NCBI RefSeq assembly: GCF_007860105.1
Contig: NZ_SJPU01000001.1
Span: forward strand, 1,004,090 to 1,068,089
Direction of reading: 5' to 3'
Origin: Allorhodopirellula heiligendammensis
GTDB lineage: Bacteria > Planctomycetota > Planctomycetia > Pirellulales > Pirellulaceae
DNA: 64,000 bases
Under the pieces are notes generated by a model. It had not been told where the DNA came from and made no database searches. It saw only the letters and a program-made list of their open reading frames with translations. The translations under genes and the position numbers were made by a program. Of the stretch, positions 1-9,255 are shown piece by piece. Positions within the stretch are counted from its first letter, which is position 1. Each line of letters begins with the position of its first letter.

Positions 1-3000
1 TGCCTCATGTTGCGATTGATTATTCAGATCGTTGATCACACGCAGCGCGTCAATGGCGGTAACATCACCATCGCCGCTCGTATCGAGCGTGACATCTTGA
101 GTGAGGATCGAATCGAGAATCGCCTGAGCCTTCTCCATCTCAGGAACACTGTTGAGGAAATTGATGATTTGCAAAGCATCGAGCGCGGTGACGACACCAT
201 CTCCGTTCACATCCGTTGCACTACGGTTGACGTCAAGTGCGCCGAGGGATTCGATTGCTTGCGGGTCTCCAAAAATGGATAGGCTGACCAACGAACTCTG
301 CGGCTGCCAGTCCGATGGCTCCACTGTGAAATTCCTTGGTTCCGCCGAAGCAACATTTCCGGGCGAGATCAAGAAGGTTTGTTTCGAAGCCAACACACCG
401 TCATTGGCCGTGAGTGTGACCCGCACGGGTTGAGCGAAGGCCGACGAAGCGGTTATCAAGAGGTTAGTACCACTGAGCTGAGTCGTGAGCGCTGGCGCCG
501 GCAGAGTCGCCTCGTGCAACAACGCGGGGTTGTCGTAGAATGGAACCCCGAGACTCGCGACAAATTCACCCGTCAGTGACGAGGGTGTCGACGCAGCCAC
601 GTTACCGGTAAAGCGGTACAGGTCTCCGCTCGTCGTGAGATAGTACCAGCGTGAAGGATCGACGCCCGTGGGATCAAACAGATACTTCTCGTCACTACCA
701 CGGAAATTTCGGTAGTAGGCAGGAAAACTCCCGGTAGCGGGCTGCGTAAGGTTGAGGGCGGCATTGAGTTCACCCGCCAAGGATGTCGCGGTAGCTGTTA
801 TCGTAACTTGATCGAGGGGGGTGTCCGGATCGGTAATGTCCAGCGGGACCGTCGTCGATGCTCCAGGAGCCAGAGCCTGGTTGCCGATAGCCGCGATCAC
901 TGGTGATTTCGGCGTCGTGAACACGACTTGAAACGATTCGGAGTCGGATGTCTGACCGTCACTGACGACGACACTTATTTGGGCATTGCCAACAAAGCCA
1001 GACGCCGCCCTTACTTTGAGAACAGGACTGCTCCCAGCGGTGATCGATGCACTCACCGGCTGCACAGTCGTACCGGGCAACAGGAGCGAGGGGTCCTGAT
1101 ACGCTGCGGGGGTGAAATTACCGATCAATACCCCCGTCAGAGACGACGGCGAGTGGGAGGCGACATCCCCTGTGAAGCGATAGAAATCGCCATTGGGAAG
1201 AATGTAGTACCATCGGTTGGGATGGACGCCGCTGGGGTTGAGCAAATAACGCTCTTGGGAGCCACGGAAATTTTCGTAGTATTTCGCTGCTGCGCCGGTA
1301 TTGGGAACTGTGAGCGGGATGTTGGGCTTCGGAACTGTCCCTTCGACGTTCACCGACACACTGTACGACAGCGAGTCTGCACCGGTATCAGGGTCCGTGA
1401 CAATGAGTGGAACATTCAGCTCAACGCCAGCGGCAATGGATTGATTGTCAATCGGGCTCAGCTCAGGCGTTTCACCGGGCGGCGTGGCCAGTACTGTCAC
1501 TTCAAAAGTTAAGCTGACGTCGTAGTCCGCGTCGCTAACGGTCACCGTAACTGGGTGTACACCGACATAGGACTCGGACGCTGTGATCGACAATTGATTG
1601 ACGGGGATCCCTAGGAACTGGAATTCGAAAGGGACTGCTGTGGCAATTGGATCAGTCAATAACGCTGGGTTCGCATAGGCTTCCACACCGACGTTGGCAA
1701 GGAACTCACCCGTCAAGGATGCCGGCGATGAGGACAAGACATTTCCTGTGAAGCGGTACAAATCACCGTTGGGCAATATGTAGAACCACTGATTCGCCAA
1801 CGGCGCTGCCGGGTTGGTTACATACTTCTCAGCGGAACCGCGGAAATTCAGGTAGTAGTTCGCGGGCACAGGTTTCGAAAAACCCCAGCGTTCATCGAGC
1901 TTTGCCAATAATGATTCTGCGTTAGCTTCAAACTGCAGTTCCTCGGCAGGGGTGTCTGAATCGCTAAAGCTGAGATCGATGGTCGTGCTTTGACCCGCAA
2001 CGAGAGTAATCGGATCGATGGGATCGATCGAAGGACGCTCTCCCGGCTGAACATTCACCTGGAAAACTTGATACCGTTCGATGGCACCATCGGTCACGGT
2101 CACGGTGACTGGGATCGTACCGATAAAGTCGGACGATGGCGTAACCTCGACTTTGGCGGGGGCTCCACCATTGGCTGTCGCGGTAGTCGCGATCCCCGAG
2201 GGCTGAGCGGAAACTAACAGTGACGGATTCTGATAAACAGCCGGGTCAAATTTGACGATGAGATCTCCCCGCAGCGCGGAGGCCGCAGGTGAATTCACGT
2301 TGCCTGTGAAGCGGTAGAGTTCCCCATTGGGCAATAGGTAGTACCAGCGATCAGAAGCGGTTTTCGCGTCCAAGTTGATGACATAGCGTTCGTTGCTGCC
2401 GCGATAATTTTGATGATATGGGAGATCACCGCGCGCGAGGATTGGCGCACTCAAATTCAGTTTTTGGTCAATAATGTATGGCAGTGGATCGGTCTGCACC
2501 CGATAGGCCAAATCGGCCGCAGCGGTGTCAGGGTCGGTAACGATAACTTCAATCATCCCGGTCGAACTGCCCCGAGTGATGTTCTGGTTCGCGATCACGT
2601 CGATCACAGGGGGAGTATTCGTTCTCCCATAACTTTTCTGATCGACCGGTTCCAAACGTGGATTGAGCAACTCGATGGTTTCGCCCTCGGGCGAAAGATC
2701 CCCAGAATAGTTACCCGCAACCAGGAACCCCTGGCCGCCGCCTGGGCCTGTTGTGCGCGTGGCAAATGCCGTCTGACTCTTGGCGACATACAGGACCCCA
2801 CCCGCAGGGATGACTGTGCCCGGTAAGAACGTGAACTCCACGGCATTGTCGAGCGACCACCCAGAAATATCGACTGCCGATGAGTTTGCGTTTACCAATT
2901 CGATGTACTCTTCGTCCTGGTTACCGCTGATCGGTGATACGTCAATGACGCCAATCGAGATCGGCAGACCGCTACGATACAATTCAACCGTGCCACTGGG

Positions 3001-4476
3001 AGTGATTTCGCGGCCTGCGAACGCCGGATAGTCAGCGGGATAGTGTTCCGCTTTGAACACAAGATTGGCTTGAACCCCCGGTATCCCCAAGACATTCATG
3101 CCGGGAACCTGCTGACCTTGATAGAGTGGCCCAGCAGGACTGGTCACTGGATTGATATACTGCCAAACCACCTCGCCATCAGGAGTCGCTTCGACCATCG
3201 TTCCCTTGATGCCGTTGGTGATGAGGGTATTTCCATTTTCCAGACGCGTTTGGCCGGAAATGATGGGTGAATAGTACCCCGTCAGCGGCGTGGCAACGTT
3301 CCGGTGCACCGGAGTGGCTGGTTTAGCATCCAGATTGTAACTGCCGTCTTCCAAATATGGCAAAATGATCTCATCGACACTGGTGTAGTTTGCACCACCG
3401 ACACGATCGGTGCCATTGTTGTGGACGATGACATTTCCGGCCCCCGGTTTCCCTTCTTCAATCCACTCGGCATCGTGCTGGTAGAACAATTGTTGTTCGG
3501 CGCGAGTTCCTCCGTTATACGCCCGCGGGTTTCCCCAGCGGTACAGTAAATCGCCGCCCTTACCGTAGGTACCACCGGTATGTCCCGCGGCTTCTTCGGT
3601 GGTGGTGCTGTGGTCGATGATCCAGAACTCACTGAACTCTCGACTCGAGATCATGATTTGATCGAGCTCAGCGTTGTAGTCGATCCCATTGTTGTGCGTC
3701 CAATCAGCCGCATTGGCACCTTTGCCAGGACCTGTCGAGACGTAGTTCAAATCAATCAGCTGAGGATTGTCAGCGACAATCCCGTAGTTTTCTTTCGTTG
3801 GATCGTACTGTTGAACCAAGTGGTCCCAAACCTTCCACTCCCACACCACTTCTCCTGTGGTTGGACCAGTTGGCTTCACCTCAGTGATCACGTCGGGAAG
3901 TAGATATCCCAAGGAAAGTTTGTTGGGATTGCGACCGGCAGCACGCGACTCGGCTCCTGACCGAAATTCCCATACCATTACCAAAACGTTTCCATTGGGC
4001 ATGACTTCCAGGTCATGGTGCGACAACTCGGTATTGGTGGAGTACACATACGACCATGTTTTCTCGCCCTCCCAATTAAACTTCTCAATAATCCCTGACG
4101 CGCCGGGTGCAGCCAACGTGCCATTCACATTGTCTCGCAATACGCCTCCGCGTACTAAGTCGCCGTCTTCAGTGAGGTATCCCGTCAGTCCCGCGTTGTA
4201 GTCACTGTGCCACTGATTAACGACCTGTCCGCGATTATTGATTAAGTAGGAGTCTCGACCCGTTTGCGGCGAGAACAGCGTATACCCGTCGGATGCGCGC
4301 GCTTCATCGATTGAGATCAATCCCACCGTGTTTGCGGCGAGAAGCTCGCGGCGTTCGAGCGTCTCGACGCTGAGGCCGCGCTGACGTCGGACCGTCCGCC
4401 GCGCTTTCGCAGTTCGTGGAGGATGCGACTGACCATTGCGACGCGACTTAGAAAACGAAAATCGACCCATCGACAT
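1..4476 (-). CDS. Secreted arylsulfotransferase-like (ASST) protein with lamin-tail domain, four repeats and C-terminal dockerin (partial)
   Basis: The frame is open from the ATG at 4476 to the window edge, giving about 1492 codons; the stop lies outside. GGAG sits 5-6 bases upstream of the ATG. The basic N-terminus is followed by VETLERRELLAA, the LEPR-type motif of planctomycete exported giant proteins. Residues ~45-480 resemble arylsulfotransferase/ASST beta-propellers (NRGQVVNQW, SHHDLEVMPNGNVLV, DWTHNNGIDYN). A lamin-tail domain lies around 2640-2960 (EEYIELVNANS, DISGWSLDN). Four repeats follow (520-2415), then a dockerin type I (DVNGDGVVTALDALQIINFLN-like pair, positions ~20-230). Dockerins bind calcium and usually attach a protein to a partner. 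Whether the propeller still has sulfotransferase activity is not shown; a structural or adhesive role is equally possible. Confidence 0.85.
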   Translation of the reverse strand, partial: MSMGRFSFSKSRRNGQSHPPRTAKARRTVRRQRGLSVETLERRELLAANTVGLISIDEARASDGYTLFSPQTGRDSYLINNRGQVVNQWHSDYNAGLTGYLTEDGDLVRGGVLRDNVNGTLAAPGASGIIEKFNWEGEKTWSYVYSTNTELSHHDLEVMPNGNVLVMVWEFRSGAESRAAGRNPNKLSLGYLLPDVITEVKPTGPTTGEVVWEWKVWDHLVQQYDPTKENYGIVADNPQLIDLNYVSTGPGKGANAADWTHNNGIDYNAELDQIMISSREFSEFWIIDHSTTTEEAAGHTGGTYGKGGDLLYRWGNPRAYNGGTRAEQQLFYQHDAEWIEEGKPGAGNVIVHNNGTDRVGGANYTSVDEIILPYLEDGSYNLDAKPATPVHRNVATPLTGYYSPIISGQTRLENGNTLITNGIKGTMVEATPDGEVVWQYINPVTSPAGPLYQGQQVPGMNVLGIPGVQANLVFKAEHYPADYPAFAGREITPSGTVELYRSGLPISIGVIDVSPISGNQDEEYIELVNANSSAVDISGWSLDNAVEFTFLPGTVIPAGGVLYVAKSQTAFATRTTGPGGGQGFLVAGNYSGDLSPEGETIELLNPRLEPVDQKSYGRTNTPPVIDVIANQNITRGSSTGMIEVIVTDPDTAAADLAYRVQTDPLPYIIDQKLNLSAPILARGDLPYHQNYRGSNERYVINLDAKTASDRWYYLLPNGELYRFTGNVNSPAASALRGDLIVKFDPAVYQNPSLLVSAQPSGIATTATANGGAPAKVEVTPSSDFIGTIPVTVTVTDGAIERYQVFQVNVQPGERPSIDPIDPITLVAGQSTTIDLSFSDSDTPAEELQFEANAESLLAKLDERWGFSKPVPANYYLNFRGSAEKYVTNPAAPLANQWFYILPNGDLYRFTGNVLSSSPASLTGEFLANVGVEAYANPALLTDPIATAVPFEFQFLGIPVNQLSITASESYVGVHPVTVTVSDADYDVSLTFEVTVLATPPGETPELSPIDNQSIAAGVELNVPLIVTDPDTGADSLSYSVSVNVEGTVPKPNIPLTVPNTGAAAKYYENFRGSQERYLLNPSGVHPNRWYYILPNGDFYRFTGDVASHSPSSLTGVLIGNFTPAAYQDPSLLLPGTTVQPVSASITAGSSPVLKVRAASGFVGNAQISVVVSDGQTSDSESFQVVFTTPKSPVIAAIGNQALAPGASTTVPLDITDPDTPLDQVTITATATSLAGELNAALNLTQPATGSFPAYYRNFRGSDEKYLFDPTGVDPSRWYYLTTSGDLYRFTGNVAASTPSSLTGEFVASLGVPFYDNPALLHEATLPAPALTTQLSGTNLLITASSAFAQPVRVTLTANDGVLASKQTFLISPGNVASAEPRNFTVEPSDWQPQSSLVSLSIFGDPQAIESLGALDVNRSATDVNGDGVVTALDALQIINFLNSVPEMEKAQAILDSILTQDVTLDTSGDGDVTAIDALRVINDLNNQSQHEA
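520..2415 (-). repeat. Four ~567-bp coding repeats with an LYRFTGNV motif
   Basis: Four copies lie at about 2215-2415, 1650-1860, 1085-1290 and 520-725, spaced ~563-567 bases (~189 residues). Each copy reads N(F/Y)RGS-x-E-(K/R)Y, then WYY-L or WFYI-L, then (L/F)YRFTG(N/D)V, then LTGEF-like, then NPALL/DPSLL. Bacterial Ig/cadherin-like sequence separates them. The copies diverge at many bases, so the duplication is old and the motif appears to be under selection. Confidence 0.85.
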
Positions 4477-4795
4477 GACTCCAATAAAAGTTAAACACGC
4501 GCCAAAGCAACTAACCTCGCAAATCCGCGTAAGCTGCGTATACTTGCGACACTGCGAGTTTTAGGGGGAGCGGATTGCCTGTCAACAGGGGGTTTGGCAG
4601 TACAGTACACCAATAGTGAACGTCTGTGCCGTTCAAGTGGCCGGTCAGTCCAGAGAATACAAAACGAAGCAGATCGATCGGTTCTCTAGGCCCAATGCCA
4701 GGTTTTCAGCATCATCCAACGCGTATCATTTCAGACCTCGCGCACTCCCACGACGCTTTGATTGAACGACATCATTGTGCGAAGGTAGAAACAAC
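4477..4795. other. Divergent intergenic region
   Basis: About 320 bases separate the ASST-dockerin gene (minus) from the acyltransferase gene (plus). Apart from the candidate minus-strand promoter I see no RNA, repeat or conserved reading frame. It presumably holds the promoter of the plus-strand acyltransferase/exporter pair. Confidence 0.5.
4557..4585 (-). promoter_or_regulatory. Candidate sigma70-type promoter for the ASST-dockerin gene
   Basis: On the minus strand a perfect TTGACA (4580-4585) is followed after exactly 17 bases by AAAACT (4557-4562). The -35 match is perfect and the -10 match is weak (3 of 6). It lies about 80 bases upstream of the ATG at 4476. This is inferred from sequence only. 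Confidence 0.35.
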
Positions 4796-6181
4796 ATGCC
4801 CCGAATCGAAGATGAACCAGTAGATCGACGTGTTGGTGGGAGGATTCCCACGGCCAGCGATCCGTTTCTACTGACGTCGTTTGAAAAGTATTTCATAGCT
4901 GACGAGCGCCGTCCGGATTTCCCCGCGACAGTTCCATTGCGTTGGACCGTCAGCGACGTCCCGCAGCGGGACCAGTTTGCTGCTGCCTTTCGGACGGCGA
5001 TTTCGTGGCATCCGATGCTGGGCTGTCTCGTCCGACGCGGCGGTTGGCAGCCCCACTCTGAGGCCGTAGGGGAGGTGGCTTACTTTCCCAAGGGCGAGCG
5101 ACCACGCAACGAGGATCGGGCAGTCGATCCGCACAAGGGGCCGATCATGCGGTGCAATGTCCTGGAGTCCGACCCGGAATCCGGAGGTGCCACGGTCATC
5201 GAGCTCGTCGTCCATCATGCGGTGATTGATGGTGTGTCACTGATCGAATTTATCGGCGACGTCTTTGCGATTTATGCAAACGCCATCGGGAGCCTTGATG
5301 CGTCGAAGTTACGTCGTCCGCACCATCGCTATCTCGTCAAACGACAGCTAGTAGATCGACAGATTCCATCGCCGGTTAGTCGAGCAACCGCTTGGAAAGT
5401 CATGGCAAGTGAGAGTCTTCGATTCTTCACGAGGCGCGCCGAACCATTTGTGAGCGAGCGGCCCGAACCCAGGCGCGGGGGACATCCCGCCTGGCATCTT
5501 GTCGATGCGTCGCTCGACCGCGCGACGACAGATCGCTTGGCGGCCTCAGCGAGCGAGCTCAACGCAACTTTAAACGACTTTGCAGTCGCCTCGCTGCTAC
5601 GCGTTATTGGTCAGTGGAACGACAGGCATCGCCGGCGTCTAGGCCGCGGTTGGTTGGTGGCGAACATGCCCGTTTTGTTGCGACCCCGTGCGGCAGTGCG
5701 AACCAGCGCTGCCAACATGATTGGTTATGGACTCATCGCGCGGCAGCGGGACTCACTCGCCGACTGGTCAACTCTGGCGCAAGGAATTGCGATCGAGAGT
5801 CGATTTATTCAACAATGGAAGATGGCAGCGCTTTTCCTTGATGGCTTAAGCGCTGCTAGTCGTTTACCGGGAGGCTTGTTTCTCGGCACCCGATTGACGC
5901 GACCGGCGACCTGCGTGGTCACTCATATTGGTGACCCGCTCCGCCGGTTTCGTGTAAAATTCCCTGTCAATGAGGATGGGCTGCCCATCGTTGGTGATCT
6001 CACCCTGCTTCGCATGAGTGGGGCGGCGCCATTGCGGCCCGGCACTCATGTGGCAGGTATGCTTCACACGCTCGGAGGTTGCCTGGGATTGAGTCTGCGC
6101 GTACCGCCCAGCCATGTGTCGCTCGAGAATGCGAGCGAGTTGATTTCTCTCTGGAAGCAGGACCTGGTTTCGCACCGATGA
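4796..6181 (+). CDS. PapA/condensation-domain-type CoA- or ACP-dependent acyltransferase
   Basis: The product is 461 residues. It carries the HHxxxDG catalytic motif (HHAVIDG, residues 140-146) of the superfamily holding NRPS condensation domains, mycobacterial PapA proteins, carnitine/chloramphenicol acyltransferases and wax-ester synthases. In this family the second His deprotonates an alcohol or amine that attacks an acyl thioester. A later stretch (ANMPVLLRP, then AANMIGYGL) fits the C-terminal subdomain. I chose the ATG at 4796, with GAAGG 11 bases upstream, over an in-frame TTG at 4775. The stop overlaps the next start (ATGA), so it is translationally coupled to the MMPL exporter. Inferred role: esterifying the product of the adjacent polyketide locus. 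The acceptor cannot be told from sequence. Confidence 0.82.
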   Translation: MPRIEDEPVDRRVGGRIPTASDPFLLTSFEKYFIADERRPDFPATVPLRWTVSDVPQRDQFAAAFRTAISWHPMLGCLVRRGGWQPHSEAVGEVAYFPKGERPRNEDRAVDPHKGPIMRCNVLESDPESGGATVIELVVHHAVIDGVSLIEFIGDVFAIYANAIGSLDASKLRRPHHRYLVKRQLVDRQIPSPVSRATAWKVMASESLRFFTRRAEPFVSERPEPRRGGHPAWHLVDASLDRATTDRLAASASELNATLNDFAVASLLRVIGQWNDRHRRRLGRGWLVANMPVLLRPRAAVRTSAANMIGYGLIARQRDSLADWSTLAQGIAIESRFIQQWKMAALFLDGLSAASRLPGGLFLGTRLTRPATCVVTHIGDPLRRFRVKFPVNEDGLPIVGDLTLLRMSGAAPLRPGTHVAGMLHTLGGCLGLSLRVPPSHVSLENASELISLWKQDLVSHR

Positions 6182-8508
6182 CATCCGACCGTGAGACATC
6201 CCAACATACAACCGAACCGACGACACCATCCACTGCGGTGCCGCGTACGGACGCAAACTGGCCGAATTGGATATTACGCGTCCTGAGCATTGGTTTCGCG
6301 ATCCTTATTTTGCCCATCGTAGTTTATGGTGCCAGCCAGGCCTGGCTGGGCAGCGGTACGAACGTGGAGGATTGGCTTCCACCGGGATTTGAGGAGACTC
6401 AGCAGCTCTATCGTTTCATCGATCGTTTTGGAAGCGACGAATTGATGATGATTGGTTGGGAAGGGGCAACTCTCGGCGATGAGCCGCTAAGGGAAATAAG
6501 ACGCCGACTCATGTCGCCGGATCCGGATGACCCGCTGGAACGGATTTTCTTTCGGGAGGCGATGACGGCGACTTCGGTGCTCGACGAACTTCAAAGTCCG
6601 CCACTGAACCTCTCCGAGCGGCAAGCCAAACGCAGAATGCACGGCTGGATTCTGGGCCGCGATGATGCAACTGCGGTGCTCCTGCTGGTTTCCGACGATG
6701 GTCTTCTCGATCGCCGAGCTGCGGTGAATTACGCTCGTCGCGTGGCCACCGAAACGCTTGATCGCCCGCTCACTGAAATCCACCTCGCCGGACCAACTAT
6801 CGAGACAGTTGCCATCGACGAGGCGAGTCAATCGTCGCTATTGCGACTCAACGGTTACTCATTTCTTGTGTGCGTGTCGCTGTTGATCATTTGTTTACGG
6901 CGATTATGGCCTGCCTTGTTGATCTTCGGAGTTGCGTTGTATCACGAGCAGGCCGCGATGGCGCTGGTCTATTTTTGCGGGACCCGATTGGACAGCATAT
7001 TGCTGTTGACAGCAAATCTCACCTTGGTGTTGAGCGTGTCTTCTGGCATTCATATGTACGGCTACTACCGCCGCGCTCGCGAGCAAAACAGTCCTCAGAG
7101 TCCACTGTGGATAGCGATTCGAACCGCATTTTATCCGACCGCACTTGCGGCGATCACAACTGCGATTGGCTTCGGCTCCCTTGCGATTAGTCATATCGTT
7201 CCAGTTCATAAGTTTGGATTCTTTACTGCCATCGCCGCACCCTTGGCTGTGCTGTCGACGCTCTGGTACCTGGCAATGTATCTACCATCCAAGCGTCCCA
7301 TGAACACGAAATCGGTTCGCATGTCCGATTCGCAGGTTGCTGAATCGCCACTGTTGCGGTTTTGGCCGGTCGTATTCGCTTTGACGATTATGGTTGTTGT
7401 CGTTGGTTTCCAAGGCACCCGTCAACTCAAAATCTCGACAGGGATCCACGATCTCTTCCCCGATGACGCAAAGCTACTAGCCGATTACAGCTGGATCGAG
7501 AATCGCATTGGCCCGCTCGTGCCCGTTGAAGTGGTGGTCGAAGTTCCCATTAAAGACGATCGTGAGATCATCGATGAGTTGCAGTGGGTCGGGCAACTGC
7601 AACACAATTTGGGTGACAGTGAGGTCGTTGGTAGCGTAATTTCGGTATTGAACTTCACCGCGCCCATTCCGAAGAACTCGAGCCGCCGTAGCATTGGCGA
7701 CATTGCTTATCGTACCGGTGTGAACTCGGGTATCGAAAAATCTCTCAACCGCCTGACCGCGATGCGGATGTATCGGCGCGAGGGCGACCATCGGTTGTGG
7801 CGAATCACAGCGCGGGTGGCTGGCTCCGAGGACCAAAACTATGTCGATATCATGAAGCAAATTCGTAGCATCACCACCGATACATTGCAGGAAGTTGCCG
7901 ATTCCGACGTCACGTTTCAAATCAGTGGTGGCATTCCGTTGGCTGCTAAAACACAGCAACGGCTGCTCGATGATTTGGTCGTCAGTTACTTGACAGCGCT
8001 AGCATTGATCGCGGTAACGATGGCCGTGGTGTTACGCAGTCCCATCGGCGGGCTGCTGACGATGATTCCGAACGTGATTCCTGCGTTGGTGGTCTTCGGG
8101 TTGATCGGTGCAATGGGTTGGAAAATCGAAATCGGTGGTGTGATGACGGCCAGCGCAGTATTGGGCATCGGCATTGACGATTCGTTACACCTGATCATGG
8201 CGTTTCGTGAGAAGATCCGCGCAGGTTTCAATCGCCAACGGGCAACCGGCGAAGCGATCCGCACGTGCGCCGCCGCGATGTTTCAAACTACGTTAGTATG
8301 CGGGTTAGGAATGCTGGTTTTCGCCCTTAGCCCCTTCGTTCCCATCCAGCGCTTTGCGTGGTTGATGTTCTCGCTACTCGGCATCGCCTTGCTCGCCGAT
8401 TTGATTTTGTTGCCCTGCATGCTCTACAGCCCACTGGGACGATTCTTCATGCCTAGCGCCGACTCGTTCTATAGCGATCAACGGGCTGAGTCAGACATGG
8501 ACTGCTGA
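6178..8508 (+). CDS. MMPL/RND-family lipid exporter
   Basis: The product is 776 residues when started at the ATG at 6178, which overlaps the stop of the acyltransferase. A longer in-frame start at 6079 would lie inside the upstream gene and is rejected. The topology is RND-like: one helix near the N-terminus (WILRVLSIGFAILIL), a large periplasmic loop, a helix bundle (~residues 225-390), then a second copy of the same arrangement. LGIGIDDSLH in the second bundle corresponds to the GxxxDD/GxxxDY proton-relay segment of MMPL and HpnN-like transporters. Such proteins move lipids across the inner membrane using the proton gradient. Coupling to a PapA-like acyltransferase and a polyketide operon suggests it exports their lipid product. 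Its end overlaps the convergent enoyl reductase gene by 18 bases. Confidence 0.88.
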   Translation: MTSDRETSQHTTEPTTPSTAVPRTDANWPNWILRVLSIGFAILILPIVVYGASQAWLGSGTNVEDWLPPGFEETQQLYRFIDRFGSDELMMIGWEGATLGDEPLREIRRRLMSPDPDDPLERIFFREAMTATSVLDELQSPPLNLSERQAKRRMHGWILGRDDATAVLLLVSDDGLLDRRAAVNYARRVATETLDRPLTEIHLAGPTIETVAIDEASQSSLLRLNGYSFLVCVSLLIICLRRLWPALLIFGVALYHEQAAMALVYFCGTRLDSILLLTANLTLVLSVSSGIHMYGYYRRAREQNSPQSPLWIAIRTAFYPTALAAITTAIGFGSLAISHIVPVHKFGFFTAIAAPLAVLSTLWYLAMYLPSKRPMNTKSVRMSDSQVAESPLLRFWPVVFALTIMVVVVGFQGTRQLKISTGIHDLFPDDAKLLADYSWIENRIGPLVPVEVVVEVPIKDDREIIDELQWVGQLQHNLGDSEVVGSVISVLNFTAPIPKNSSRRSIGDIAYRTGVNSGIEKSLNRLTAMRMYRREGDHRLWRITARVAGSEDQNYVDIMKQIRSITTDTLQEVADSDVTFQISGGIPLAAKTQQRLLDDLVVSYLTALALIAVTMAVVLRSPIGGLLTMIPNVIPALVVFGLIGAMGWKIEIGGVMTASAVLGIGIDDSLHLIMAFREKIRAGFNRQRATGEAIRTCAAAMFQTTLVCGLGMLVFALSPFVPIQRFAWLMFSLLGIALLADLILLPCMLYSPLGRFFMPSADSFYSDQRAESDMDC

Positions 8509-9255
8509 ACCGCCGTCGACTGTCAGCGTTTCGCCTTGAACCAAGTCGCTCAATGGGCTGGCCAAAAATAGCACCGCATCTGCGACGTCACGATCGCACA
8601 GCATGCGTTCTCCCATCATTGACTTGCCTTTGCGGCCGTCAAACATAGCCGCGGCTCCAGGCAATCGGCGTGTCGAGTCGGTTTCGACTAGCCCGGCTTT
8701 GACGATGTTCACATTGACACCGGCGTCGCCGAGCTCGAGAGCGAGGTGTCGGGCGATGCTTTCCAACGCAGCCTTACTGCCGCCAATCAAGCCATACATC
8801 GGCAGGGCGATGTCTGCACCGTGACTGCTAATCGCAACGACCTTACCCCGGTGAGGCCCTGCCGTAAGCATTTCTTTGGCTTCGCGGACAAGGTGCACGA
8901 GCGACATTACATTAGTTTGCATGGCCGTATTGAAGTGCTGCGCTCCGGAGTTCAACAAACTTCGGAACCCACCTGTCGCAGCGTTGCTGACGACGATATC
9001 GAGTCGTCCCACATTCGACTTGATAAAGTCCATTAAAGCTTCGACATCTTCCGATTCGCTAACGTCGGCCTTGACCACCCATACCTGCCGACCCAAGCCG
9101 GTAATTTTTTGGGCGACCTCAATTGCTGCTGCGCGGCTGGTGACGTAGTTGATCACAATGTCGGCCCCCGCTTCGGCAAGCCGGATCGCTGTGGCGCGGC
9201 CAATTCCACGCGAGCTGCCTGTGACTAAAGCTACACGTCCTGATAAATCGATCAT
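8491..9255 (-). CDS. FabL-like enoyl-ACP reductase (SDR family)
   Basis: The product is 254 residues, a classical short-chain dehydrogenase with TGSSRGIG for NAD(P)H binding and a C-terminal VDGG. The catalytic spacing is Y-x6-K (YGLIGGSK), not the Y-x3-K of ketoreductases. That spacing, together with AISSHG before it and SKAALE after it, matches the FabL type of enoyl-ACP reductase. The expected reaction is reduction of trans-2-enoyl-ACP to acyl-ACP. It is the last gene of the polyketide operon; its ATG overlaps the stop of the PPTase gene by 3 bases (TCATG region at 9252-9255). The megasynthase has no recognisable enoyl reductase domain, so this enzyme probably supplies that step in trans. 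A generic SDR role is the alternative. Confidence 0.82.
   Translation of the reverse strand: MIDLSGRVALVTGSSRGIGRATAIRLAEAGADIVINYVTSRAAAIEVAQKITGLGRQVWVVKADVSESEDVEALMDFIKSNVGRLDIVVSNAATGGFRSLLNSGAQHFNTAMQTNVMSLVHLVREAKEMLTAGPHRGKVVAISSHGADIALPMYGLIGGSKAALESIARHLALELGDAGVNVNIVKAGLVETDSTRRLPGAAAMFDGRKGKSMMGERMLCDRDVADAVLFLASPLSDLVQGETLTVDGGSAVHV

Noticed and set aside
928-1512. 194-codon open frame on the plus strand
   Set aside because: Antisense shadow of the ASST-dockerin gene; Arg-rich composition and no motif.
520-2415. Regularly spaced repeats considered as CRISPR or insertion elements
   Set aside because: The spacing is ~567 bases, the copies are divergent, and they are in frame within one gene. 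They are protein repeats.
6079-6177. Upstream start of the MMPL exporter
   Set aside because: This stretch lies inside the acyltransferase gene. The ATG at 6178 overlapping its stop is the usual coupling arrangement and precedes the first membrane helix.
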